64,000 nt of DNA, from positions 153,230 through 217,229 of the forward strand of contig VWZP01005243.1 in the NCBI GenBank assembly GCA_013396995.1, in the 5' to 3' direction. Position numbers and translations under genes: made by a program. This document shows, one piece after another, positions 45,258 to 59,204 of this stretch. The DNA is from Dicaeum eximium (Eukaryota; Chordata; Aves; Passeriformes; Dicaeidae). The notes beneath the pieces are model-generated. The model saw nothing but the letters and a program-made list of their open reading frames with translations, searched no databases and was not told the origin of the DNA. Position 1 is the stretch's first letter. Every line of letters begins with the position of its first letter.

Positions 45258-48200
45258 TCAGTTCTTCAGCTCCCCCAGGCGGATCCTGGCAAAGTCCGTG
45301 GCCAGTTTCAGGGCTTCCTGCAGGCAGCCCACATTCTTGCCCGTTGCCTGTGCAGAGATGTCCTTTCCACCGCCTTTGCCGTCCATCAAGCCAGACACTT
45401 CTTGCACCCACTGGCTGGCCTTCAGGCCCTTATTTGCAGTCTCCTGGGCAGGCACAGAAACCCAGCAGTCAGCACTGAACACCTATTGCCCTGTCCCATG
45501 CTTACCACCCTATTAAGTTCTGACTCTTCCTCTTCCCTGTTTCATAACCCCTCTTCCCTTACTTCTGCAGACTGACAATGAGCCCAAGCACAAAGGCTGA
45601 GGCTCTTGCCAAACCCCAATCAGTTCTGGATGTGTAATGTTAGATAGCTCCTGCCTGGAGGCTGCAGCTCCTCCACAGAGGCTCAGGGAGAGGCAGCCAC
45701 ACAGTCTTGGCATTACCTGGGGTACTTGACACAGGCAGGTAATTCTGCCAGCTTCATTATCCACAGCAAAGAGCATAGCAGCAGTCTGGGGGGAATTAGT
45801 CTTGAAGAGCTTCAGAGATTCATTCAGGGCCTGGAAGAGAACAAAATCATTTTATGACTGCCTCCCTGCACTTGCACACAGCCCAGCTCCAGCCCCAAGA
45901 GCACCCACAAGAGACCTCAGGAATCAAGAATTGCATTAACCAGCCAGCAGCACCCTGCAATGCTCCTCCCAAACATGAGCCATCTTCACATTCCTGGCAG
46001 TGTAGAAGCCTTGGCAGGGGACATAAACCCTGCCTGTATACCCCAAGGCAGGAAGGAGAAGATGCTTTTATTTCCCCACCTTGAGGTACACAGGAACTGG
46101 CAAAATCAGCACCAGAATAAACCTTTGCCTCACTGTAGTGGCTGGAGGGGAAAAAGCTCCTCCCAGCAGAAGGAACAGCTGTTCCAAAGGGAGTCAAGAG
46201 GACTGGAATGCAGCATGAAGAGCCTTCAAATGTTATCAGACCCAGCAGGCAGGGAAGAACCAGGGAGACTGTCACCCATTCCATTATTCCCAAGGAGACC
46301 ATCATCCCTTGATGCAGCACACAGCCCCAGGAGTGGATCCTCTGCTGAGCAAAGCAGTGCTGCTCTGGCTGGATTGGGAACATGCAGCTCCCCAGGCTGC
46401 CAGCACTGTTATCCCATGGGATGCACCTACTCAGGGATGCCAGGGGGCAAGAGGGACAGCTCTGTAGCACTGAACCACCTCCCCAAGTGATGGAAGACTA
46501 CCCAGCTGCTCCTCAGGTCTGATCTGCTGAGGACAGATCAGACTTTCCCATACCTTTGCTGAGGCTCCATTTTCCATTTCCATGATGACCCATGGCTGGT
46601 TAGGGTGACTCTCAATAACTTGCTTGGTCTTCTCTAGTACCTGAGGACAACAGTGGTCAGCCACTAAACCATGCACACTGTGTAAGGACATAATCACCTG
46701 GGTAGAGCAGGGACAGAGGTCCCCAAGCCGCCCAAAAACACCCACAGCCCAGTCTGGAGCAGCCTCACACTATGAAGCCAGGAGGAATATATTCTGACAG
46801 GCAGGAATGTGGCCTGCAAGACAGCATGTCATGCATGATTCCTCCTCCAGAAAATTCCAGTGGGATCCAGGAGGAAGCCTGCACCCAGGGGCACTGTTAG
46901 GGCAGGAACAGGCACGAAGGTAATTATGCCTTCAAGAGTCAGCAGGAGAAGCTGAAGGCTGAACAGTGTGAGGGGCACTCCCTCACATAAATTCTCTTCC
47001 ATCCTGGAGACTAACAGAGCTCCCAAAGGAGCACCCCACAGCCCTCCCACACTGCTCTTCATTCCAGCCCACAGCTCACTCTTTTCTGGATGTCGGCTTT
47101 GCTTGCTCGGTCCAGGTCATCCATGACTTTCTTCAGTGCTTTAACAGCCTCTCTCAGTTCATCTTTCTGCCACTGTGGGATAATAGCAGTGGCCAGTGTC
47201 TGCAAGAGGAGCAGGTAGAGAAGGTTAAAGGTGCCAGCAATCACAGCAGGAGATGCAGCACCTCATGAACTCTGCCTCAGGTGGCAAAGCCCAGTAAGCT
47301 CCACTCCTCTCCCAGTGCCAATGACCTGAGAAAACAGGTGCTGGCTGCAGCACCCACGGGATGCAGGGCTGTTGGACAGGAGCAGGAAGGTGAACCCAGG
47401 CCTCATTAATACCACCCAGTTCTGGCAATCAAGGTCCCATTCACTCTGGGGAAGCAGAGCACTGCTACCATCCTCACCTCACCGAGATCCGTGATCTCCT
47501 TCTGCACATCTTTGTTGGGAGCTGTCTGGACCTTCACCTTGGCCTCCAGGGCTGACAGCAGCTTTCTGAGGCTGTCGACTTTCCTGAGGGCCTAGGAGAA
47601 TACAATCTGAATTAAATCAAACTGCAAGATTGAGCAGGCTGGGCTTTTGGTTGCCCCAGAGTGCCAAGAGGTGAGGAATGCTGGAATGTCCTAGGATGAA
47701 GCTTAGTGACTCCCAGAAAGCCACAGGGCTAAAACAGGCAGCACCTGACCAGAACCATGGTGTGATGCTGGCACATGGGCCCCAGATCTCTTTTCTCTGC
47801 CAGGATTGCCAAAATCCCCCCAAAAGAGAAATCATCTCCTCCATGAAACCCCTTTCTCCCACTTTAGGGAGCACCAACCCACATCCAAAGTCATTGCCTC
47901 CTGCAGCAGAGGACTGGATTCTCAGACTTCACCACTCTCCTGTCAGCCCTGCCAGCTGCTGAGAGCTCTATATCGGCAGCCACTCTGAAAAGCAACCTGA
48001 GCTAACCCTGGAGCCATCCCACACACCCACCCAGGTTTCTCTGCCACAACACCTACAGCTGAGCATTCCCGCTCTCCTCCCTGCTCCAACTGTAGTACAG
48101 GATCTCCAGAACAGTCTTTGGCAAGAGCAGCACCCTTTTCCATGAGTCCCTCAGAGGATATTGTGCAAATTTGAACAGAAAGAACTTTGGCAGAGAATTA

Positions 48201-51200
48201 ATAGGTGGAATTTCACAGAGGATCTCTCCTGCCTACCCTTACCTTCCGAGCTTCAGCCCCGGTGACTGCAACTATCCTCCGAATGCCTTTAGCAATTGCT
48301 TCTTCTGAAACAATCACAAAAGGGCCAGCATGGCTGGAGTTCTGCAAGTGCCTTTGGAAAGAACCCAGACAGACCGATAAGAAAGAGTTAGAAGTCCACC
48401 TCTCATCTCAGCAACAATCAGTACAGAAATAAGACAACCATCCTGCCAGGGAAATGCAGCAGAAAAAAACAACCAGTGCTAAAAGCAAATGACTGAGGAA
48501 AGAGTGGTAAGACCTGTGCTCCCAGCACTGCCAGAGACCCTGCGTGAGGGCAGGAGCAATACAGGCAGTTTTCTGCCTGCAAAAGGTAATTTTAAAGACT
48601 GATTGACTCAGGACTGGGAATGCAAAGGCACATCATCACCACCACCTCCATCTCTGCCCTGGCTCTGCCCAGTGTATGCTCATGACACTCCCAGGAGCTC
48701 AAGCTCCACAGAACTCCTTTTCAGCCACCCTGCCACCTTCCCCAGCCTCTCCAGGTACTCACGTCCCTCCGCAGAACTCAATAGAGGTGATGGAGCCCCC
48801 AGGGCCAGAGGGGTCAGCCAGCAGCTCCTCCACAGGGATGCCAATGGAAACCACACGGACAGGATCAGGGTAGGTCTCGTCAAAAACTGCCCGGAGTCCT
48901 TGGATAGCTTTGGCTGCTGCGAGAGGGCAGTCCTTGGCATACACAGTCTGCAGAGCACAGCAAAGGGATGCAGGTAAGAGCCAGTCCTGTCATCTGTGAC
49001 TGAGGACCCACATTCCCAGGAAATTTCTTCCTCTGAAAGATCCTACAAGTGAAGTCTTGTGCCTTACCTGAGCTGCGGCTCGTTGAGCTGCAAGAATCAC
49101 AAAGTTATTAAAAGACGTCTCACCTTCACAACTCCCAATACCACCTGCTCAGACTCCCCATGTGCTACTGCACATGCAAATGGCTGCAAGCACAGATTCC
49201 AGGGTCCTTCAGGGTCAGCTCTGACACTTGGCAGAGGACAGAGCAACTCTCCTGCCATTGGGAGCACGTCACTGGGTTGTCTGGGTGTATGTTGTAAATC
49301 CAGCCAGGCCTACAAAACTACTCTACCAAACTTCCTGCCTCTTGCAGCTGATGTGACACTACTGCAGGCACAGGAACACTTCAACCCTAGAGAGGGCTTG
49401 AAACCAATGAACCAAACAATCCACATGGGGTTTTTCCACTCAAAACCCTCTAAGGTGATGGCAATCTGTGCACAGTACTGCACCAGCAGCTCAGAATCCT
49501 CCTGTGCATGCCAAACTCCCAGCATCCCAGATCATCCAAAACAGGGGACTCAAGGTATACAACGTATCAGCCATACCCACCTTTGACTCCTCGATCATCT
49601 GGTTGGCAATCCCTTCAACCTTCTTGATTTCCTGGGTGGACAGGGCTCCCTTGGCCGTGAAGTCAAAGCGCAGCCTGTCGGGTGCCACCAGGGAGCCCCT
49701 TTGGTCAGCCTCCCCCAGCACCGAGCGCAGGGCGAAGTTGAGGATGTGGGTGGCCGTGTGGTTGCTCATGACCGGCCTCCGCCTGGCCTGAGGGAGGAAG
49801 CCACTGGTAGATGGGGTCCCACATCCCAGAGCCACAACCACCTCCAGCAGCTGAAGGGGAGGTTAATGCCCTGCTCCAATAGAATCCTAAACTAGCTCAG
49901 GACACCAGAAACAACTGATCACACTTGCTGCCTTGGAGCTTCAGTTACAGGAACAGGTGTTCCTCACCAAATCTGTGCATGGCTTTTTTCCTGGCAGTTC
50001 CCTTGTTTGGCCTGTGTGGAAAGAGGCCAACGACAGACAGATACAGATAACTAATCTGTGTTCCTCAGCAGGGAGAAGCACTCCAAGATGGAAGCCTTCC
50101 CTCTTCCTCTAAAGGTTCTGCCTCTATAGGGAAGGGAAATCCATCAGGATGACTGTGCTCAACCCAGCACTCACTCAGCAAGCTAAGCCCACAGGAGCCA
50201 TGTTTGGAGTGGGGTAGACAGCCCAGGCTCTCTGCTGTTATTCCCCCACAGTGGAGCACCACACACGTTCTTCCTGCAAGTCATGACAAAATGTGTTTCT
50301 GCCTGTGACCAGCAAAGCCAGCAAGAGTGGCTCTGAACTAGCTGGGCATTATCTGCCTCGTGGTAGGAGAAAGCCAGGTGTGAAGGAAGAGAAACTTGCA
50401 GTCAGCCAGACACTGCTTGATCATGTGCTGCAGGGAGAGCAAGACCCAAACATCAGGCCCCCAGAGTGGCAGCGATGAAAAGAAATGAGATGAAATCCAG
50501 AGAAAAGAGACAAACCCATGTGTTACACCATGTTTTAACTCACCTCATCAATAGTCAGGTGGACCTGATCTCCTACTTTCAAGCTCCCATACAGAGTTCC
50601 TATGTGGAGCACGTAGCCTCCCCGGACCTGAACATTCTTCACAGTGAATTCTGTTTTCTGTACAAAGAGGGAAATGCCACATTTGAGCAGGGTGAGAGGC
50701 CAAGAGGAGACATCAACCAGGCAGAGGTCTGAGCTGCAACTGGAAAGGTCCCAGCTGAGAGCCAGAGTGGTGTGTGTGCTGAAGCAAGCCGAGTGTCCCC
50801 AGGCACAGCACACAGCAAAGTGGAGAAGTGAATAAAGGTGGGGCAGAGTTATGGGGCACAGAAAGAGCTCCCCACCTCAGCTCCAGAGCACAGCCCTTAG
50901 GCTTGGCAATCCCAGCACCACCACCACCACAGGCACCCACATTCTGGTGACAGCAGCACAGAACTGAGCTCCTCAAGGAGCAAGGGGAACAAAACTCCAG
51001 CACATCTGTGCCATGCTGCATCCCCAGAAAGGAACCCTGTGCAATGTGTGACATCTGACATGGATGGGAAATTGCTGGAGCTTGCTTGGCCCCTTCTCCC
51101 CTCTGCCCAGGCCCCGAGTCAGACTGAGTCTAGGAAAAGGCTCCCAGGCCCACTCACATCCTCCCTGCTGTCGTCATCCTTGACCATGTAGCCCTGGTCA

Positions 51201-54200
51201 TAGATCTGCCCACCCTGCTCGGCGTAGAAGCAGGTCCGGTCCAGCACTATCCCACATTCCTGGCCAGTGGATACCTCCTCCACAAACTTCTTCTCCCTGC
51301 GGATGGCTTTCACTGTGGCCACGAGGCTCCCAAAATCTGCCACCAGGATGACAGGCAGTGTCAGTAAAACAGGAGAACCTTGTAGACACCACATGGGAGC
51401 AGAATGTCATAGCAACACCTCCCAGTTATTGCAGGAGCTCATGGCAGCTAACACATTTGGAGGGGAGAAGGAGAGGGGAGTAAGGCAACAGTTAGTTGGA
51501 AATTTCATTTAGTGCCCTCCAAGGCAGGGACTGTCACTGCTTTCCACACCTATGCAGTGAAAGTCAGCAGCACACAGGGCTATGAGCCTGCAGCCTCCTG
51601 AATCTCCATCAAATAAAAAAACTAGCAGAAGCGCCAGAGCGAGCAAGCCAAGGACCCTCCAACAGGCCAAGCAGAAACTGCAGTCTCTGCAGCATTGGCA
51701 AAGGAGCAGCTGAGAAACACCAACAGAGGAGTGTGGAGACATAAAGCTGCAGGAACAGGAATTCCCTTTCTTTGGCAACAGCACTACAGTGGCCTCTGAA
51801 CAGTCTGTCCTCTTTCTCTGCTCAACTAGTAACAAGCAGACTATTCACCTGCACAGCCTTCCACTTCCATGTCCCAGGAAAGGGGAGCCCAGAGGTACAT
51901 GCCAGGGAAGGTTTAGTAGCAGAACATGACTGTGAGAAGGTTGTTTCATACCATAGGTACCGCTCGGATCTGAAGCATAGTTGTATTTTGGTGAGTCATC
52001 TGTCACCTCCAGCCCTTGGGCTCTCAGCTCTTCAATGGCATAGATGTCCAGCATGAGGAGATCTTCCCCTCCAGCACCCTTGCCCTGGGATTTGAGCTGC
52101 CAATGAACAAGGTTTGAGAAATGACCTGCCAAATCCCAAGGTCTAAGAAACACCAATGCGTGCCAGCCTAGCTGCCCATCTCACTCACATCCCTTGGCAC
52201 TCCCTGATTTAGAGCTCTGCCCTGGGAAGCTGTGTGCCAGCACCTGAAGTGCCAATTTTTCTGGCTTCAGAGCAGCCAGTTCCAGCATGCAGACCAAGTG
52301 AGCCTGAGCCCAGTAAGGGCAAGGCAAGTACCCAGCTGGTCAATGCCACTCCCTGCTGCTGCAGCAAACATCCTGGGAAATGCACCCAAGGTGTCGGCCT
52401 GCCTGGATACTGATCCTTGGACAGGGAATAACTTCCCTAACAGAACAGGACAGCAGAAGTGCTCCCAGCACTCTGTTATCTTTGCCTGAGGGCTGAGCTC
52501 AAGGTTCCAGGCTTTGCTAGTGAGCAAAACCAACCCCAGCTGTACAGAAAAGACATGTCCCACAGCAACTGCAGTTGTTCTGGTTTTTCCCACAGGACAA
52601 AACATGGGCCATATGGGGTGTGAGCAGACTTGGTGAGAAAGGAGCAACTCGTGACTGCAAACTGCAAGGAAGGGGATTCTACCTGCCCACTCATAAACTA
52701 GCTTCCCCTGGAGCTGTCACCCACCTGAGCATTTTTCCGCTCTTCTTCAAAGCCCTCCATGTCTACAACAAGGCCCTTCTCCTCTGCAATAAGCCCAGTC
52801 AGATCCGCAGGGAAACCATAGGTGTCATACAGTAGCCAGGCAGTGTCACCTGCAGAGAAAGGGCAAAGCAGTCACCTCTCATGTTCCATGAGACACTGCT
52901 CTCTTCCCTGCTCCCCCACTGTCTCTGAGCTATGGCAGGACAGTGAACAGGTCTGGAGAACTTGAACATCCAAAAGGCAGCTCCCTGACAGCACAGAGAT
53001 GTGTGTCTGGGCAGCTTAGAAACATCAACAAGTGAACACAGGCCAGAGAAGAGATGGGTGGTTCAGCTCTAAGAGATGTCTTCTGATTCCAACTTTGTCC
53101 CTCTACCACCTTCCACCACTTCTAATGTTCCCACCCTTTCCCTTCCCAAAACTTCCCTAAGCTCTTATGTGATCCCAGATAATAAATGCCTTTTGCTGCA
53201 TCCAGACAGAAGTCACAGCCTTACCGGGAATGACTTTACTGTCCCCAAGGCTCTGGATCTTCCTGTCCAGGATCCGACGGCCTCTGCTCAGCGTTTTCAG
53301 GAACTGATCCTCTTCTTCATTGATAATGTCCTTTACCATATCTGGGTCCTTCTTCAGCTCAGGAAAGGCATCCCCCTGCCGATCCAAGAGGAGGAGCACC
53401 TCAACATGGAGATCTGCACACCTCAGCAGAGGAAGTCTTAAGCAGATAGAGTGGAATAGGAGATCTTACCAGTGACTGCACTACCACATCAACCAGAGTG
53501 GCAAAGAAACCCTTGGGGGCATTGAGCTTCTCATGGGAGTAGCGCACAGCCCGTCGGAGGATCCGCCTCAGCACATACCTGGGGAATAGCAGAGCCCCCC
53601 ATGCAAATGTTACACATCTGAATTGTTCTCAGGGGCTCCACCAGCATCCACCTACCAGCACCCCCTCCCACGAACAAGAGCACAGGGTTTTCTCCTCTCA
53701 TTTTCCCCCAAGCAGCTGCTCATGGCAGCAGCAATGCACAGGTGAGGTGCTAGGCCCCAGCTCCATGACCCACACTCACATAAGCACTGTGTACTTATGG
53801 AGTCCACCGGCACCTGCAGCACAGCCCCCCAGCCCAAAATTCCTTGCCTTTTCAACAGCAACACTGCACCAAGCCAGGCTTTGTGCCTTTCTGCCCACAG
53901 TCACCATATCTGGGGGCTGGCACAGCAGCAATGGTGCTCACAAGAACCTTCAGACTCGTGTATCATGGCCTTTTGGGTGAACCTTACTACAGCAATTCAA
54001 GCATCAAATATCCTGAGCAAACACGCTGCTACCCACTGCTTTAATGATGAATCTAAAGAGATCCCAGAGACACAGGAGATCCCAGAGTCTTGAGGTGAAC
54101 CATGCAGAACAGAGGGGGAGTGGTGATGATGCAGCAGCTCCTTCTTACCCTCTGCCGGTGTTGTCAGGCCTGCCCCCATCCGAGAGGGCCAGCGTGATGG

Positions 54201-57200
54201 TCCGTGCATGGTCAGCCAGCACACGGTAGGCCATGTCTATTCCATCAGCATCCTCGGCCCCAACCTGCCCCAGGTAGGGCCTGGCACCTGTGCCCTTTGC
54301 AGAGGAGAAGGCAGTGGGCAGAGGGTACAATCACTGACAGTGGCACCATGGCAGAATTACAGGGAAGGGCCCCAGAAGCCAAGCCCACCCCACCACCCAC
54401 GGGCACAGAGAATATTCCTCTTGGAAAGAGGCAACTCAGTGAACCTAGGGGAGGCACAGAGCTATGGGCTCTGCATGGTGCCACGGCCCACATTTCAATG
54501 GCCAAAAGCTCTCTAGACCAGAGGGAAGAAAATCCTATTTATCCCATCATTAAGAGCCCAAGAGAGAGGAAGAGGGAGAGAGTACAGAGAAATCATCTGT
54601 CTTGCACATTGGTTCAAGGACTCCAACCTGGCATAACCTGCCCAGCCAAGAAACCTTTCAATTTCTGTCACACAGGAGATGGTCCCAGCTTTCCTCTTTT
54701 AGGACTTTTTATCCATACCCTATGGAAAGATACTGCTGTAACCATGCACTGCTTGCATATGGTGCAAACCTCCCATCATGGGCACAGTCCCTCCAGCCAG
54801 GCTCCCAGAACACAGCAGGAAGGCAGACAAGGACATAGGGGCTCTGTCTAGCCAGTGGACTTAACACTGAAAAAAGGCAGCTCCCCAATTCCAACTCTGG
54901 AGCTTGGCACCTCATTCCTTAGAGGTACCAGGAGCCTGGGCTCTTCTCCCTGCATTTTATCCAGCATGATCTACAGCCAGGAAGCTCTGCCTCCTCCATG
55001 GAGGGGAAAAAAAGGTTTGGACCTGCACACAAAACTCCCAGCATGGGTAACATGGTCCCCACCCAGGACAATGCAGCAACAGCACACAGGTTCTGCCAGT
55101 GACTGTCGTGGTTTATGGCAAAGCAGTCCTGGCTAAGGGAATTTTCTACAGATCAGCACGTTCCAGGTGTGCGTGAGACTGAAGGACAAATTGATCCTGG
55201 GCTAGCAGTACCACATGCTAGCATGTAGCAAAGAGATGGCAATTGGCCATGTAGGACTGCAGAGCATCTCCCACTGGGAGAGGACCAAGGAGTGCCTGTA
55301 AGGACAGTTCAAAGAGACTGGGAAAGCTGCACCACTCACTGCCCTGTTTTCCCCTGGAAACATGTCCCAGGGCAGCAATTACTGTGCTAGCCTGGGTTCC
55401 TACCCTCAGCAAAGTGCAAATGTGTGGGGCAGCTGGGAAAGCAGAGATCACCCTGTCCAACCAGCCCCATATATCTCCCCAAGAATTCAGGGAATGAATG
55501 CAGCTAGGTCAGGCTTCAGTTTATACCTTTTGGATGGCTTCAAAGTAAGGAAGGAAAAGGTCAGTGTCATAGTTGGACATCTTGTTCTGCAGCACAGAAA
55601 CCAGCCTCTCCAGGCCCATCCCAGTATCAATACTTTTCTTAGGAAGGGGTTTCAGTGTCCCATCAGCTTCCCTGCCAAAGAAAGGTGAGATCTTACAGAT
55701 GGAGGCTCTGCAGGGGGAACCCCATTTCTCTCTTCATCTATGTAAGATTTAGTTCCATCAGATTCATGACACAGGCCCATACACAAGCCATACAAAGGAC
55801 AACTTTGATAAAATATAGTTAACAAGGGACAACTTCGATAAAATATAGTTAACAGGACCCTCAGTAACAACTTAGACCCAGAGCAGACATCAACTTATTC
55901 CCTACTGAACTCCTGGCAGATAAACAGAGAAAATATTCTCAGTTTGTCCTAAAAGCAGCTTGACCAACCCATTCTGTACCACTGGGTAAGGAGACAGAGC
56001 ATCACAAAGTGTTCAGCTGCTGGAAAACTGGGAATGGCGAGTAAGCCACGGGCAGCTGAAAGAACGCACAGCCCATGCAGCCTCCCAAACTGAGCTGGAG
56101 CAACCTGGCTCACCTGGAAGCTGGAAGCAGGTCTGGCTCACCTATTGAACTGTATGAACACCAGGTTCCAGATCTCCAGGACGTTGGGGTCATCCTGATT
56201 GACCAAGTGTGAAGCATCTCTGTCACCGATCCGGTCATAGTGGATCTCGCTGCAAGGGCCACAGGGGCCGGTGTCTCCCATTTCCCAGAAATTATCCTTC
56301 ATACTGCCAGGCAGAATCCTGCCCTCAGCCAGCCTGTAAGAAGAAATTTATTGAACAACAGAGACTAACTAAAAAGAATTCCCCAAACTAAAGGCTATGT
56401 CAGAGAAACAACAGCTCACTAATTCCCTAGATGTGCTGATGAATTCCTAGTGTCTTGAGACAGATCAATCCAAGAGCCTAAGACTCAGGATCCCTGCTGA
56501 GGGGATCAAGAGAACACTGGCACCTGGCAGTTATCCCAGCTGGAGACAGATTTACACACCTCAGTAAAGCCACCAGCAAGAAGACACTGATGGGATGAAG
56601 AACCTCTCCTATGAGAAAAGGCTGAGAGAATTTGCATTATTCAGCATGGAGAAGAGAAGGCTCTGGGATTACCTTGTGGCCTTTCAGTACCTAAAGGGGA
56701 CTACAAGAAATCTAGAGAGAAACTGTTTAGAAGGGCATGGAGTAATAGGAAAATGGCTTTAAACTAACAGAGGGCAGATGCATATTATATATTATGAATA
56801 TACTCTTCCCTGTAAGCATGGTGAGGCAGTGGAACAGGCTGCCCAGAGAAGCTGTGTCTGCCCCATCCCTGGAAGTATTCAAGACCAGGTTGAACATTTA
56901 GGTTGGAAAAGACCTTTCAGATCATCACGTCCAACCTTTACTCCAATACTGCCAAACTCACCACTAAATCATGCCCCAAAGTCCCACAGCAACACAGCTT
57001 TAAAATCCCTCAAAGAATGGTGACTCCATCATTGCTCTAAGCAGCCTGTTCTGTTCTGCTTCTGTGCAGAATTTTTTCCTAATATCCAAGCCAAATAAAT
57101 TACTATTGCTCATCAAAACATGCACCTTCCTCAGTGAAAGGTCTTACCCCAAATCCAACCAGATCTGCTTGCACTCCAGGTCTGGTTGCAGTCCTGCAGC

Positions 57201-58830
57201 CTCATTTCCACCAAAGTAAGTGACATAGAGTCTTTCAGCAGGGATGCCAAACTCCTTGGTGAGAAGTTCCAGTGCCAGTTTACAAGCAAGTTCCTGGAGA
57301 AGGAAACATGAGGTCAGCAAGTGAATGCAAAGACAACTTCTCTTCAACATCCAAACTACTGGCTACTGTAGGTATCAGCAGCTGAGAGCTTTCTGACCTT
57401 TGACATAAGAAAGAGAAAAATTAATACATGCAGTGAAGAGAGCACAAGAAACATCTCACATGCCTGTCTTGATGGAGCCAAGTTAAAGTCTAGCATGTTC
57501 ACTGCCTCCAAAAAGCCTTTTAATTCTGACTTTGAATACTACACTAGCAAGAAGCTTGGGAAAGGAAATCATTATTGTATGATCACTCCTGTTTGAAGGT
57601 CAGTCATAGATGCATAGCACATGTTAGTCCCCACATCTCCAGGACAGCCACTAAAATCTCCACCTGAAGACTCCAAGCTAGTAGAGTTAATTTAATAAGC
57701 TTTGTAAACCTTAAGGAATTAATCTTGAATCATTCTGCAGGGTTGGGGCAGCTTCCAAGCTCATTTATTCCAAAGGAGTCACATGCACCTCTATGCCAAC
57801 ATATTCTCTTTCCTCTTGGCAACTGCTCTGCTGAGCTTACAGAGACAGATAAATCTGCGCTGGAGATTCAGAGCTGCACCGACTGTTTTACCTTGAAATA
57901 ATCCCCAAAGGACCAGGACCCCAACATCTCAAAGAAGGTGTGGTGGTACACATCTTTGCCCACATCATCCAGGTCGTTGTGCTTGCCCCCTGCTCGGATG
58001 CACTTCTGAGTGTTGGTGGCTCTGCTCAGTTTAGCGAGCGGGTGTGAGGGGTCGATGGTATTGAGGAAGATGGGTTTGAACTGCGAGGAGAGAAAAAAGG
58101 ACAAGTGAACTGCCTGAAAAGCTGAGAAAAGCACTCAGAACCTGTTTTCAAATGTTGCAAGCAACAGCAAGGCAGTAAGTGTCATGGTACCACGAGTCTG
58201 AACATACCCAAAGCACCTTTCAGAAACAAACCAGCTGCTCCTGTCCATGAGGAGGCTGCCGAGAACTCAGCACACACACAGGTGTTCCTAGAGCCCACCA
58301 AACCCCAGGCCTTCCAAAGGGACTGAAAGCTGTCAGATTCCCAGCTGCCAGAAGATAAAAAACTGGGTGCTGATCTGCAGCAGAGCCCTTACAGCATCCC
58401 AATCTCAACTGCTCTTCAAAGACACCATTAGTCATTTGTGCCAGGACTGCTGTGGTACCAAGGGTCAAGGAAATGAGACTGGCAGAGCTCTCACCGTAAG
58501 AACTTCTTCCAGTGCTCTTGCCAATTTTGTGAGAGCACAGAGGACTCCACAGGACACCCCAACCATCCCTCTCTGACCAGAAGGAATGTGGAGTAAAAAA
58601 TAATCTTCCCAACAGCTCTCCAAACACCTTCACAGGCTCCAACAGGATATGTTTGTAGGACCACAGTGCCAGGGTGGGAATCCTACCTGATTCATACCAG
58701 CATTGGCAAAGAGCAGTGTGGGGTCATCCAGGGGGATTGTAGAAGATGAGTGCACATAGGTGTGCTTGTTTTCCCTGAAGAAGTCAATGAACCGCTGCCG
58801 GATCTGGCTGGCAGTGAGCGGCGTCTCCAT
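45258..58830 (-). CDS. AARS1: Alanyl-tRNA synthetase, cytoplasmic (AARS1)
   Basis: Class II synthetase that charges tRNA-Ala with alanine and edits mischarged Ser/Gly. Twenty coding exons (minus): 58830-58687, 58080-57892, 57293-57148, 56333-56142, 55671-55527, 54294-54149, 53578-53470, 53375-53225, 52849-52725, 52096-51952, 51336-51158, 50657-50544, 49787-49581, 48947-48763, 48351-48243, 47591-47478, 47199-47080, 46640-46554, 45830-45717, 45443-45258. The joined length is 2,907 nt, 968 codons plus stop, exactly the human length. The start gives METPLTASQIRQRFIDFF; human is MDSTLTASEIRQRFIDFF. Catalytic-domain landmarks include RAGGKHNDLDDVGKD and GDTGPCGPCSEIHYD. The editing domain keeps its zinc ligands HTATH and CGGTH. 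The C-Ala domain ends GELKN. The ATG lies 20 nt inside a spliced exon, so a noncoding exon precedes it. No truncation or frameshift is seen. Confidence 0.98.
55796..55856. repeat. two-copy 31-bp tandem repeat
   Basis: 'gacaactttgataaaatata' and 'gacaacttcgataaaatata', each followed by GTTAACA, stand side by side in an AARS1 intron. Confidence 0.85.
56560..56905 (+). mobile_element. CR1 LINE fragment, forward
   Basis: 'ctcctatgagaaaaggctga', 'gcctttcagtacctaaaggg', 'ggaacaggctgcccagag' and 'ccctggaagtattcaagacc' are CR1 3'-region landmarks. Lies in an AARS1 intron. Confidence 0.85.
56906..57090 (-). mobile_element. CR1 LINE fragment, reverse
   Basis: 'aggttggaaaagaccttt', 'gatcatcacgtccaacc' and 'ttttttcctaatatccaa' are reversed CR1. 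It abuts the forward copy, forming a tail-to-tail pair about 60 bp from AARS1 exon 3. Confidence 0.8.
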
Positions 58831-58924
58831 CTGGAAGCTGGACGTTGCCACTGTCCAAAGCAAGTGCAGGAAAGTGGCAAAACCTCACTGCAGTCAGAAC
58901 AAACAACAACAAACAACGCTCTGA

Positions 58925-59060
58925 TGTGTTGTCAGCTCAAGGTGAACATCAGGATCATTGTGTCCAACTCCTGAAAGGGTCTCCCCATGTTGTTAAGTAC
59001 TCACTGACACTTCTGTTCAACCATTAATCTGCTCCAAATAGTGGTGGCCCAACCTGAAAT
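58925..59060 (-). mobile_element. diverged CR1 fragment
   Basis: 'aggatcattgtgtccaactc' and following text resemble the reversed CR1 3' region. It lies in AARS1 intron 1. Confidence 0.45.
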
Positions 59061-59204
59061 TTCCTCTGCCCCAAACTCCCTGATTTCTGGGGCTGTACCT
59101 CAAGTTACCCATTCTTTGAAAACACATAGTTATAAAATATCAAATTCAAATGGATACTAAACTTAGTAGGTTATGTTTACCTTGCTGGGGACAGAAGATG
59201 GCCA

